A stretch of 64,000 nt of DNA. Origin: Rhizobium sp. Leaf371. Lineage in GTDB: Bacteria > Pseudomonadota > Alphaproteobacteria > Rhizobiales > Rhizobiaceae. The number at the start of each line of letters is the position of its first letter. Position 1 is the first letter of the stretch. Below are positions 53,001 through 61,619 of the stretch, piece by piece. The notes beneath the pieces are model-generated. The model made no database searches and was not told the DNA's origin. It saw only the letters and a list, made by a program, of their open reading frames with translations. The translations under genes and the position numbers were made by a program. Location: NCBI RefSeq assembly GCF_001424045.1, contig NZ_LMQB01000028.1, positions 62,001 through 126,000 on the forward strand, in the 5' to 3' direction.

Positions 53001-54722
53001 CGACCGGCCGCGAAATGCGATCGCTTCCGCGTCCGGCTGCGCATCGACCTGCCGTTCGATCAGGTGGTGAACGCAGACATCCCGGTCGTAATCGCGCTCT
53101 GTCCGGTTCCAGCGCGTCACGATCTCGTGCTGTTCCTCTTTCGACATCAGCGGCAACGCGCCTACGGGGCCGGTGCTGCCCTCAAAGGCTTCGGCGAAGA
53201 TCGCAAACCGCGCGGCGAGCTGCGCCGCGGTGGCATCGCTCACGCGGTTGCGGTCGTGCAGCAGCCGCAGCGTGCCTTCGGAGACGACGAAGGTGACCGC
53301 GCAGGCCTCGATCGGTGTCACGGCCGCTGCCGGCTCGATCTCCGCAAGGCCGAAGGACAGGATCGGGTGCCGGAGACCGGGAACCCGCTGAACGAGATCG
53401 ATCGCGAAGGCGCCGGCCGTCGCCAGCCGATCCCTCGAAGTGCGGATCTGGTGCGCGAGATCCGTTACCGGAGCGTCCTCGGGCGCGGAGATGCGCAAGG
53501 GAACGGCTGCCGTGAAAAATCCGGGATGGCTGTCCTGGAGCGTCTGCAGCGCCGGACCGCGATAGGCGATATCGAACGCCGTCTGTCCGGACAGTCGCGC
53601 CAGAAAGGCACCGATGACGGAGGCCGCATCGCCCGGCATCATGGCTGCGGGCAGATTGAGCGTCAGCACCTGAATGTCGGCAGCCCGGCCGTCTTCGGCC
53701 ATGCGGATACCGTCGGTTTCGATATCGATGATTTCCAGCAACTGCCGGCGCCAACCCGGCTCATGACGGGCAATGGCCTCGACCGCCTCCGACAGGGATT
53801 GCGCCTCCTCCTCGCTCATCAGCGGCAGAACCATGCCGGGCCGCAGGACATCCGAAAGCTTGTCATCACGGCCGGCCGCAAGAGTCGCGCCTTCAACCAG
53901 GACCGGGCGATCGCCAGTGCCGATCGTCACCCCCTGAGGGCCGACGGTCATCACCAAGCCTGCCGGCTCTGAGGGAAGATGCGACAGGATCTCGAAGCGG
54001 GTGACGGCAAACAGGCCGCTGCCGGTGCGGATCTTGGGAAGCGCAAGCGGATTGACGTAGCCGGCGCCGAAATCGAGCGCGCGCACGATGCGCGACAGTG
54101 CGTCGGCACTCTGGTCGAACCGGAGGGTCGCGGCCGCGCTGGGACGGCGGTTCCGGCCGTAATAGCGTCTCTGCGAAATGTCCTGCGGCTGCGGGCGCAG
54201 CATATCCTGTTCGATCTGCTGCAGGACCGTCGCGAAGCTCTTGATGCCGGCCTCGAAACATTTGCTGTTCAAGGTCAGGGCCGTCTCGTCGGCGCTGATC
54301 TCGAACGTTTCTGCGGCATAGACGTCACCTTCGTCGATGCCGCTCGTGATCGCATGCCATGTCACGCCGTGGCGGGGTTCGTCCTCGAGAATGGCCCAGG
54401 ACGGCGTGTTCAGCCCTGCGCGCGCGGGGAGTGGCGCGTCGTGGAAGTTGATCGCGCCAGACCGGGCCTTCCGCCAGACCGCCTCGGGGATCACCCGGAG
54501 ATTGGCGATGCTGAACAGCCAGCCGTAATCGAGGCCGGCAAGCGCTTCGGCGAAACCGTGGGTCGGGTCGATCGTCCGGATCGCCTGCCGCTCGGCCCAG
54601 TCGCGCACGCGCGGGTTCGCGGTGGTGATGACGGCAATGGCATGACCGCGTCCGAGCAGAATTTCGGCGCACTGCACCAGCAGCAATTCGTCGCCGATCA
54701 ATGCACAATCAACACGCGTCAT
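50076..54722 (-). CDS. NRPS: formyltransferase, half C domain, adenylation domain split by luciferase-like monooxygenase, PCP
   Basis: A 1548-residue multidomain synthetase. In order: formyltransferase-like domain (1-310; 'INFHDAPLPARAG' at 91-103, 'SGIDEGD' at 127-133); the C-terminal half of a condensation domain without HHxxxDG (about 330-530); adenylation N-part with 'YTSGSTGKPKG' (704-714) and 'FDISVLELFW' (751-760); a luciferase-like FMN monooxygenase of the MupA/Atu3671 family (about 790-1150); the rest of the adenylation domain ('MYGPTETTIW' 1224-1233, 'YRTGDL' 1308-1313, Lys in 'NAKIDRK' 1414-1420); PCP with 'LGGHS' and Ser1474. No thioesterase. The pocket residues by alignment to GrsA are D-I-L-Q-F-G-M-I-W-K, close to the glycine code I remember (DILQLGLIWK). 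It should load, oxidise and perhaps formylate glycine and pass it to the PKS. Confidence 0.92.
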   Translation of the reverse strand: MTRVDCALIGDELLLVQCAEILLGRGHAIAVITTANPRVRDWAERQAIRTIDPTHGFAEALAGLDYGWLFSIANLRVIPEAVWRKARSGAINFHDAPLPARAGLNTPSWAILEDEPRHGVTWHAITSGIDEGDVYAAETFEISADETALTLNSKCFEAGIKSFATVLQQIEQDMLRPQPQDISQRRYYGRNRRPSAAATLRFDQSADALSRIVRALDFGAGYVNPLALPKIRTGSGLFAVTRFEILSHLPSEPAGLVMTVGPQGVTIGTGDRPVLVEGATLAAGRDDKLSDVLRPGMVLPLMSEEEAQSLSEAVEAIARHEPGWRRQLLEIIDIETDGIRMAEDGRAADIQVLTLNLPAAMMPGDAASVIGAFLARLSGQTAFDIAYRGPALQTLQDSHPGFFTAAVPLRISAPEDAPVTDLAHQIRTSRDRLATAGAFAIDLVQRVPGLRHPILSFGLAEIEPAAAVTPIEACAVTFVVSEGTLRLLHDRNRVSDATAAQLAARFAIFAEAFEGSTGPVGALPLMSKEEQHEIVTRWNRTERDYDRDVCVHHLIERQVDAQPDAEAIAFRGRSLTFRQMDQRANRIAHALAACGVGPDVLVGLHVSRSLDLVVAALAVLKAGGAYVPLDPDFPIERLADMVEDSKAKVILTERSVAGTFSDALTPERHKTLFIEDCLAERQETGDDGRLASGVTAGDLAYVIYTSGSTGKPKGVMVEHRNVVNFFAGMDDVIPRSGRDRDVWLAVTSLSFDISVLELFWTLATGFKVVVHANRRQKGTAAKTRRSRAGRPLDFGLFYWGHDAGVDGERYRLLLEGSKFADRNGFQSVWTPERHFHAFGGSYPNPAVTGAAVAAVTENLSIRAGSCVFPLHHPARIAEDWAVVDNLSRGRVALAAASGWMPEDFVLRPENAPPHNKAALLRSIDEVRRLWRGESVEFPLGDTKVAVTTHPRPLQKELPVWLTTAGNPESYREAARVGANVLTHLLGQTVEELADKIVIYREELVKSGRNPDDYKVTLMLHTLLGEDREEVRAQARQPMKDYLRSAAALIKQYAWAFPAFKKPQGVSQPADIDLQSVSPDELDAILEFAFLRYFEDSGLFGTVDDALLRIDQLLAIGVDDIACLVDFGVEQQVVLDRLQPLAALVSIVRGAAQEDDIGEGFAAEIAAHAVTHMQCTPSMARMFLMSEEDRTAFASLRHLFIGGEALKGSLLRDLAAETDAPVINMYGPTETTIWSSTFPAAATQETVPLGHPIANTQLYVLDAARQPVPAGTAGELYIGGDGVTRGYLNREALTGERFLSNPFEKGRIYRTGDLVRFAEDGVLHFIGRVDHQVKVRGYRIELGEIEAQIGLFPGVLETVVVTREDTADDVRIVAYMRTSVPIADAALRAHLARTQPDYMIPAHFVTLDAFPLTPNAKIDRKRLPKPDIAQTPAIADRFVPPADGLQQAIAEIFRRALNIERVGTTDSFFKLGGHSLLAIKVHRELKAGVAPDLTITDLFRFPTVAALAEHIGDRGEKTNERLGEAASRAARRRMAFGGAAGRSHVRDLV

Positions 54723-54792
54723 GAGGTCACCTCGCAGTTAAGAACAGGATTATTCCAACCGTTGCGCGCCCAATTATCAAGTTCTGGCAAAG

Positions 54793-54806
54793 CACCCGTT
54801 CGGGTG
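54793..54806. promoter_or_regulatory. perfect palindrome in the NRPS-PKS divergent promoter
   Basis: CACCCG and CGGGTG flank TT without mismatch, 71 bases from the NRPS start and 207 from the PKS start. It resembles the CACCC-TT-GGGTG site before the ExoF-like gene. A second, weaker element (CATCC, CTTT, GGATG at 54856-54869) lies nearby. Confidence 0.55.
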
Positions 54807-55012
54807 TGTTTCCCCCTTCGATCACCCAACGGACATCCCCTTGCAGATGACGCCACATCCCTTTGGATGAGGGTGTCTTCAGAAGGTGTACTTGAGATCG
54901 CAGACGGTAAGGGGAAAATCACGAGGTGAACGCGGGTGGGGTCCGCGCGCTGCACGTGCCGTCATGGCCGCGCTCGGTCATTCTTCCCCTCGGTGTTGAT
55001 AGTAGGGTCCAG

Positions 55013-58000
55013 ATGCTGGAAAATTCGTCTCAAATCGGTCCTTGTGACATCGCGATCGTCGGCATGGCGCTGAGGGTGCCCGGCGCCCGGACGACAGCGG
55101 AATTCTGGCAGAACCTGCGCAATGGCGTGGAAAGCGTGCGCACGCTTTCGGCGGACGATCTGGCCGAGGCGGGCGAGGATCCGGAGCGGATCCACCATCC
55201 GAACTATGTCAAGCGGACGGCGGATCTCCCCGATATGGAGATGTTCGACGCCGAGTTCTTCGGCATGAGCCCCAAGGACGCCGCCATCATGGACCCGCAG
55301 CATCGCCAGTTTCTGGAATGCGCGTGGGAGGCGATGGAGGATGCGGGCAGGACGCCGGACCGCGAAACCGGGCCGGTCGGCGTCTTTGCCGGATGCGGCA
55401 TGGGCAGCTATTTCTACTTCAACATCTGCAGCAACCGCCAGTTGGTCGATCAGGTCGGCATGTTCCTCCTGCGCCATACCGGCAACGACAAGGACTTCCT
55501 GGCGACGCGCGCATCCTATCTCTTCGATCTGCACGGGCCGAGCATCAACATCCAGACCGCGTGCTCGACGTCGCTCGTCGCCGTTCACTACGCCTGCCAG
55601 AGCCTGATCAACGGCGAAAGCGACATGGCGCTCGCGGGCGGCGTCACGATCGAGATGCCGCATCGCCGCGGCTACATGTTCAACGAAGGCGAAATCCTGT
55701 CGCCCGACGGACATTGCCGGCCGTTCGACCATCGCGCCGCCGGAACCGTATTCGGCAGCGGCGCCGGGGTCGTCGTACTCCGCCGGCTCTCGGACGCGAT
55801 CAGCGAAGGCGACATCATTCATGCGGTCATCAAGAGCACGGCGGTCAACAATGACGGCGCCGGCAAGTCGGGCTATCTCGCCCCGAGCGTCGAAGGGCAG
55901 GCCGAAGCCATCATCGAGGCGCAGGGCCTCGCCGGCATCGATGCGGCGTCTATCCAGTATGTCGAATGCCATGGCACCGGGACCTACCTCGGAGATCCCA
56001 TCGAGATCGCGGCCCTGACGCAGGCGTTCCGGCAGAGCACCGACCGCTCCGGCTTCTGCCGCGTGGGATCGGTCAAATCCAATATCGGACATCTCGACAC
56101 CGCGGCCGGCGTGGTGGGTCTCATCAAGGTTGCGCTGTCCCTGAAACATGGCGAGATGCCGCCGACCCTTGGCTTCGAGAAGCCCAATCCGTCGATCGAT
56201 TTCGCGGGAAGCCCCTTCCTCGTCAACGACAAACTGTCGAAATGGCCGCAGGTCCAGGGTCCGAGACGCGGCGCCGTCAACTCGCTGGGTGTCGGCGGCA
56301 CGAATGCGCACGCCATCCTCGAGCAGGCCCCCATTCCCGTCGCGGCACCCGGCACGCAGGCAGGCGACCATCCGCTGGTTCTGATGCTGTCGTCGCGCCA
56401 TCGGAAGGGCTTGGACCGCGCGCGGGCGCAACTGGCGGCCCATCTCTCCGGTCAGCCGGCGCAGGCTCTCGCGGATGTCGCCTACACGCTGTTCCACGGA
56501 CGCCGGCATTTCGAGCACCGGCTGGTCGTGGCCGTCGAGGGCCGGGACGATGCGATCGCGACGCTGTCCGATCCGGCGCCGAGCCGAACCTTCGTTCACA
56601 CGCCGGTCGAGGCTGTGTCCGGTGCGGTGTTCCTTTTTCCGGGCGGCGGCGCGCAGCATCCGGGCATGGCGCGGGCGCTCTACCGTGCGAATGCCGATTT
56701 CCGCGCCCATGTCGATGAAGGTCTGTCCTATCTGACCGCGGCGGCGGCGTCCGAAGTGCACCACGCCTGGCTGGCGGAGGAGGCCGATCCCGTCTCGTTC
56801 CTGCGTCCCTCCGTGCAGTTGCCGGCGATCCTGATCGTCGAAGTCGCCATTTCCCGCCTCTGGATGTCGTGGGGCGTGATGCCGAAGGCCCTGATCGGCC
56901 ACTCCATGGGCGAGAACGCCGCGGCTTGCGTCGCGGGCGTTCTGTCCTATCGCGATGCCGTCAATCTCGTGCGGTTGCGCGGCGAACTGTTCGACACGGT
57001 GGAAGCCGGCGGCATGCTGAGCGTTTCGCTCGATGCGGAGGACCTTGTCAAGCTGCTCCCGCCGACGCTCGACATGGCGTCGGTCAACGCGCCGGGTCTC
57101 TGCGTCGTGTCAGGACGAGATGCCGATCTGGAAGCGTTCGGTGCGGTTCTTGCGCAACGCGGCGTGGATACATCGCGCATTCCCATCAACATCGCGGCGC
57201 ATTCCCGCATGCTCGCCCCGATCCTCGGGCGGTTCGAAGCGTTTCTCAGAACGCTCGTCTTGCGTCCGCCGGCCATTCCGGTGATGTCCAACAGAAGCGG
57301 GACCTGGCTGACCGCGCGCGAGGCGACGGATCCCCTCTATTGGGTCGGACATCTCCGTTCGACCGTCGAGTTCGCGACGGGCATGGCGGCACTGGCGCAG
57401 GATCCGGGCCGGATCTACATCGAGGTCGGCCCGGGACGCACCCTCTCGTCGCTTGCCAAGGCGCAGGGCGGGATCGACGCCAACCGGGTCATCAACACGC
57501 TGCCGCATGCGAGCGACCTCACCGACGACCGGCTGCATTTTCACGCAGCTCTCGGTCGCGCCTGGGCGACCGGGCTGCCGGTGACGATCGATGCCCTGTG
57601 GCAGGACAGCGCGCCGCGACGCGTATCGCTGCCCACCTATGCGTTCGAACACAAACGCTATTTCATTGAGCCGGCAACGCAGAGCGCCGGCCGCAAGGAT
57701 GTGGCGCTCGTCAAGAATGCCGATATCGCAGACTGGGGCTATCGTCCTGCCTGGAAGAAGTCGGTGTCCAACTTCATCGACGGGGCGCCGACCCCGTCGG
57801 GCCCGTGGCTTGTCTTTCTCGATGAGGCCGGTCTCGGCCGCAGCCTCGTGGATAGGTTGCGGACGGGCGGCGCACGCGTCGTCACCGTCACGCTGGCGGA
57901 CACCTTCGCCCGCCGGAGCGCCGACGATTATGTTCTCTGCGCCGAAATGGGGCGGCCGGGCTACGACGCTCTCATTGCCGGCCTTGCCGGCGACGGCTGC

Positions 58001-61000
58001 CTTCCCTCGAACATTGTACATCTGTGGCTCGTGACCCGTGAGGACCGCTTCCGGCCCGGCTCGAACGTCTTCCATCGCAATCAGGAATGCGGGTTCGACA
58101 GTCTTCTGTTTCTGGCGCAGGCCCTCAGCGAGGGCGGCAGCACGTCCGACATCCACATGACGGTCGTCACCAACGGCATGCAGCGTGTGGGCCCCGAACC
58201 CGTGCCCTATCCGGAAAAGGCGACCGTCCTCGGACCGGGCCTTGTCATTCCCAAGGAGCTGAACGGTGTCACGGTCAAGCTCGTGGATGTTCAACTGCCC
58301 TTCGGGGAAACATCCGCGCCCAAGACGTTCTTTGGGCAGCCGCGCAAACCCGTGGCTGCCGACGCGCCGCCCGCCTTGCTTGTCGAGCAGTTGTGGGAAG
58401 ACATTCTGGCGGCGCCGGCCTGCGAGACTGTCGCGTACCGGCAGCATCATCGCTGGTCGCGCGTCTACGAGAAGATGTCGCTTGCGGCCGGCGAAGGGCT
58501 CGGCTCGGACTTCCGTCGCCGGGGCGTCTATTTCTTCACCGGAGGTCTCGGGGACATCGCCCTCGTTCTGGCCGGCGATCTCGCCGACCGCTATCAGGCC
58601 CGTATTGTTCTGACCGGACGGCTGGAGCTTCCGCCCCGGGAGACCTGGACCGATTATGACCGTCTTCACGGGCACGACGCCATCCGGCGCGCGACCTCGG
58701 CGATCCGAAAGATCGAGCAACGCGGTGGCGAGGTTCTCTATATCAAGGCCGACGTCACCAATCCGGAGGAGATGAAGCAGGCGGTAAGCCTCGCGCTCGC
58801 CCGGTTCGGCGAGATCAACGGTGTCTTCCACGCGGCAGGCCTCGTGGACGATGCCCCGCTCCAGGTGAAATCCGAGGACAGCATCAAGCGCGTCCTGGCA
58901 CCGAAACTGCTGGGAACCACCGTTCTGGACGACGTTTTCCGGGACGTGTCGCTCGATCTCGTCATTCTGTTCTCCTCGACCAGTACGGACACCGCTCCGG
59001 CCGGCCAGGTGGATTACGTCGCGGCAAACGCCTATCTCAACGCCTATGCGGAGAGCATGTCCGACATTTCCGGTCGCAGGACCCGCGCGATCCATTGGGG
59101 TATCTGGAACGATGTCGGGCTCGCCGCGCGCGCGGTGGGATCCGAAATGCGCGATCTCGATCTTATTCCGGTCGCCGGTCCGGCTGAGGGCCCGTGCTTC
59201 GAGGGATGGACCGAGGACGAGCAGGGCCGGCCGTGGCTGACGCTCGGTCTCAGCCCGCAAAGCCACTGGATGCTGGACGAGCACCGCCTGACGAACGGCC
59301 AGGCCGTTCTTCCGGGAACGGGCTATATCGAGCTTATCCTTCAGGCGGCGCGCGAATACGGGCTTGCGCTGCAGCTCGACATTCGCGACCTCATGTTCCT
59401 GAAAGCGCTTCTGGTAGACGATCGCGCGCCGACGGAGCTTCGCGTTCGGCTCGCGCCGCGCACGGGCGGATACCGGGCGGTGGTGACGGCGAGGTCTTCC
59501 GCAGACCAGCCGTTCGAAACCTATGCAGAGGCCGTTCTGGTGACGCGATCGGGCGCCGTATCGCCCGTGCTGGACATTCCCGGCCCCTCGATGGACGGCA
59601 TGGTGCGCCAGGTGGCGCACCCCGGCGCCACGCTCGTCTCCGCACAGGCTGAGAACATTCGCTTCGGCCGGCGCTGGGACGTGCTGAAATCGCTGACGCT
59701 CGGAAGCCGGGAGGCCATCGCGGAACTCGAACTGGACGTCGCCTATCGGTTGAGCGACGCGCAGACATTGATGCATCCCGCCCTGCTCGACATCGCCACC
59801 GGCTATGGGATGGCGCTGGTTGGAACGCCGGATCGCGCTGCTCGCCTCTGGGTGCCGATGACCTACGGCTTCATCACCGTTCATAAACCTTTGCCGGCAT
59901 CCATCGTCAGCCGGGTGCGCCTGTCGGACGTGAACGAATTCGGCGCGGGATATGCCGTCTTCGACGTCCTGATCACCGAGCCTGACGGAGACCCCGTGCT
60001 GGAGATACGCCGCTTCGTCATGAAGCAGCTCGAGGATCGGACCATGCCGGCACCGGTGCGTCACGAGAGCGCGGTCGAAAACCCGGCCGCATCGCAAGGC
60101 CATCTGTCGCCCGCCTTGCTGCGGCTCAGGGTGCAGACGAGCCTCGGGATCATGAAGACGGAGGGTTTCGACGCTCTTTTGCGGGCGCTCGCGACGAATG
60201 AGATCCAGCCGGTCATCAGCTCGATCGACCTTCAACGCCTGCGCGAGAATGCGGCTGTTGCCGCGCGGAAGGACGCTCCCACCGAGAGCGGCTTCCAGAG
60301 GCCCGATGTCGACACCGGTTACGTCGCACCCCGCGATCCCGTGGAGGAAACCATCGCAGGATACTGGCGCGAGCTTCTGGGTGTCGCCCAGATCGGCGTG
60401 GACGACAACTTCTTCGAACTCGGCGGGCATTCGCTCATCGCGGTTCGCCTGTTTCGGATGATCAAGACGGGCTTCAGCGTCGATCTCCCTATTTCCGTTC
60501 TGTTCGAGGCGCCGACGATCGCCCGCTGCGCGGACATCGTCCGCGCGCAGATGAAGCCTGGAGAGACCGACGCTCCGGCGTCCGAAAGCGTCGACGCGCT
60601 TCCGGCCGCAAGGCCGCAATATGTCGTGGGGATGCATTCGGGTCCCGGCCGGAATGCGGGCCCGGGTCAGGCCGCACAACCCCTTTTCATCTGTGCGGGC
60701 ATGTTCGGCAACGTGCTCAATCTTCGTCACCTCGCCGCCATCCTCGGTGCGACGCGGCCGGTCTACGGGCTGCAGGCGAAGGGGCTGTTTGGCGATCAGG
60801 CGCCGCATGAATGCTTCAAGGAGGCGGCGCGCGATGCGATCGCCGAGATCCGCGCCGTCCAGCCGGCCGGTCCCTATCTTCTCGCCGGTTATTCCGGCGG
60901 CGGACTGGCAGCGCTCGAAATTGCCCGGCAGTTGCAGGCGGCCGGTGAAACGGTGTCGCATGTGGTGATGCTGGACACGCCGCTGCCGACGCAACCCGGT

Positions 61001-61546
61001 CTTTCGGTTCGCGACAAGCTGCATATGAAGCTGCAGGATATCCGGCGGCACAAGGGAAGGTTCCTCACGACATGGCTCGGCGACCACGCCGCCTGGAAGC
61101 TGGAACAGCAGCGCAAGAAAGATGCGGAAGGGCAGGGGCTGCCGGCCGAGGCGTTCAACAACGAGCGGATCGAAAGCGCCTTCCGTCGCGCCTTGCTGCG
61201 CTACGAGCTGAACCGATATGACGGCTCGGTGACGCTGCTGCGCCCGAAGCCTGCCGTCCACTATGTGCTTCCCGGCCGCCGGCGTCTGAACGCGACGCGC
61301 GACACCATTCTCGACGACAATGGCTGGACACCCCATATCGACCGCCTGAGCGTCATAGAGGTGCCTGGGGATCACGACAGCATGGTGCTCGAGCCCTATG
61401 TTCGCGTCCTTGCCGGACGGATGCGCGCCGCGATTTCAGAAGCCGAAGCCGGGACTGTCGGTGCGCAGGCAGGCATCGCCGTTGCAGCCGAGCCTGTCGG
61501 CCCGGATGTGCGGCAGGCCGAACCCTTTGTCTCGCAGCTCGCATGA
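55013..61546 (+). CDS. type I polyketide synthase, KS-AT-KR-DH-ACP-TE
   Basis: A 2177-residue modular PKS. Domains: KS (10-440; Cys184 in 'TACSTS', His320, His360), AT (538-820; 'GHSMGE' with Ser631, His730 in 'AAHSRM', malonyl-type most likely), a structural KR half (about 905-1160), catalytic KR (1170-1375; 'FFTGGLGDIA', Ser1321/1322, Tyr1335, Asn1339), DH (1415-1680; His1424 in 'LDEHRLTNGQAVLPG', Asp1593 in 'HPALLD'), ACP (1775-1848; Ser1807 in 'LGGHS') and TE (1885-2145; Ser1961 in 'GYSGGG', Asp1988, His2121). KR before DH is not the usual order. It lacks a loading module, so the NRPS carrier is the likely donor. It would add one C2 unit, reduce and dehydrate it, and release the product. 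ATG 55013 has AGGG nearby; upstream codons are not conserved-looking. Confidence 0.93.
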   Translation: MLENSSQIGPCDIAIVGMALRVPGARTTAEFWQNLRNGVESVRTLSADDLAEAGEDPERIHHPNYVKRTADLPDMEMFDAEFFGMSPKDAAIMDPQHRQFLECAWEAMEDAGRTPDRETGPVGVFAGCGMGSYFYFNICSNRQLVDQVGMFLLRHTGNDKDFLATRASYLFDLHGPSINIQTACSTSLVAVHYACQSLINGESDMALAGGVTIEMPHRRGYMFNEGEILSPDGHCRPFDHRAAGTVFGSGAGVVVLRRLSDAISEGDIIHAVIKSTAVNNDGAGKSGYLAPSVEGQAEAIIEAQGLAGIDAASIQYVECHGTGTYLGDPIEIAALTQAFRQSTDRSGFCRVGSVKSNIGHLDTAAGVVGLIKVALSLKHGEMPPTLGFEKPNPSIDFAGSPFLVNDKLSKWPQVQGPRRGAVNSLGVGGTNAHAILEQAPIPVAAPGTQAGDHPLVLMLSSRHRKGLDRARAQLAAHLSGQPAQALADVAYTLFHGRRHFEHRLVVAVEGRDDAIATLSDPAPSRTFVHTPVEAVSGAVFLFPGGGAQHPGMARALYRANADFRAHVDEGLSYLTAAAASEVHHAWLAEEADPVSFLRPSVQLPAILIVEVAISRLWMSWGVMPKALIGHSMGENAAACVAGVLSYRDAVNLVRLRGELFDTVEAGGMLSVSLDAEDLVKLLPPTLDMASVNAPGLCVVSGRDADLEAFGAVLAQRGVDTSRIPINIAAHSRMLAPILGRFEAFLRTLVLRPPAIPVMSNRSGTWLTAREATDPLYWVGHLRSTVEFATGMAALAQDPGRIYIEVGPGRTLSSLAKAQGGIDANRVINTLPHASDLTDDRLHFHAALGRAWATGLPVTIDALWQDSAPRRVSLPTYAFEHKRYFIEPATQSAGRKDVALVKNADIADWGYRPAWKKSVSNFIDGAPTPSGPWLVFLDEAGLGRSLVDRLRTGGARVVTVTLADTFARRSADDYVLCAEMGRPGYDALIAGLAGDGCLPSNIVHLWLVTREDRFRPGSNVFHRNQECGFDSLLFLAQALSEGGSTSDIHMTVVTNGMQRVGPEPVPYPEKATVLGPGLVIPKELNGVTVKLVDVQLPFGETSAPKTFFGQPRKPVAADAPPALLVEQLWEDILAAPACETVAYRQHHRWSRVYEKMSLAAGEGLGSDFRRRGVYFFTGGLGDIALVLAGDLADRYQARIVLTGRLELPPRETWTDYDRLHGHDAIRRATSAIRKIEQRGGEVLYIKADVTNPEEMKQAVSLALARFGEINGVFHAAGLVDDAPLQVKSEDSIKRVLAPKLLGTTVLDDVFRDVSLDLVILFSSTSTDTAPAGQVDYVAANAYLNAYAESMSDISGRRTRAIHWGIWNDVGLAARAVGSEMRDLDLIPVAGPAEGPCFEGWTEDEQGRPWLTLGLSPQSHWMLDEHRLTNGQAVLPGTGYIELILQAAREYGLALQLDIRDLMFLKALLVDDRAPTELRVRLAPRTGGYRAVVTARSSADQPFETYAEAVLVTRSGAVSPVLDIPGPSMDGMVRQVAHPGATLVSAQAENIRFGRRWDVLKSLTLGSREAIAELELDVAYRLSDAQTLMHPALLDIATGYGMALVGTPDRAARLWVPMTYGFITVHKPLPASIVSRVRLSDVNEFGAGYAVFDVLITEPDGDPVLEIRRFVMKQLEDRTMPAPVRHESAVENPAASQGHLSPALLRLRVQTSLGIMKTEGFDALLRALATNEIQPVISSIDLQRLRENAAVAARKDAPTESGFQRPDVDTGYVAPRDPVEETIAGYWRELLGVAQIGVDDNFFELGGHSLIAVRLFRMIKTGFSVDLPISVLFEAPTIARCADIVRAQMKPGETDAPASESVDALPAARPQYVVGMHSGPGRNAGPGQAAQPLFICAGMFGNVLNLRHLAAILGATRPVYGLQAKGLFGDQAPHECFKEAARDAIAEIRAVQPAGPYLLAGYSGGGLAALEIARQLQAAGETVSHVVMLDTPLPTQPGLSVRDKLHMKLQDIRRHKGRFLTTWLGDHAAWKLEQQRKKDAEGQGLPAEAFNNERIESAFRRALLRYELNRYDGSVTLLRPKPAVHYVLPGRRRLNATRDTILDDNGWTPHIDRLSVIEVPGDHDSMVLEPYVRVLAGRMRAAISEAEAGTVGAQAGIAVAAEPVGPDVRQAEPFVSQLA

Positions 61547-61619
61547 GGTTCAGGAACGCGTCTTGCGCAAGGGTCCGTTACACCAGCTTGATTGAGGACA
61601 GCATGGAGGCTTCCGCGTC

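Noticed and set aside
50076-54722. Reading the NRPS as a siderophore synthetase
   Set aside because: Related monooxygenase-NRPS proteins occur in agrobacterial siderophore loci, but no TonB receptor, ferric reductase, ornithine hydroxylase or Fur-like box was seen here.
57110-61375. A 1421-codon open frame on the minus strand opposite the PKS
   Set aside because: It is a GC-rich antisense shadow: the translation is Arg/His/Asp-rich with no domain pattern, while the plus strand carries clear KS-AT-KR-DH-ACP-TE motifs.
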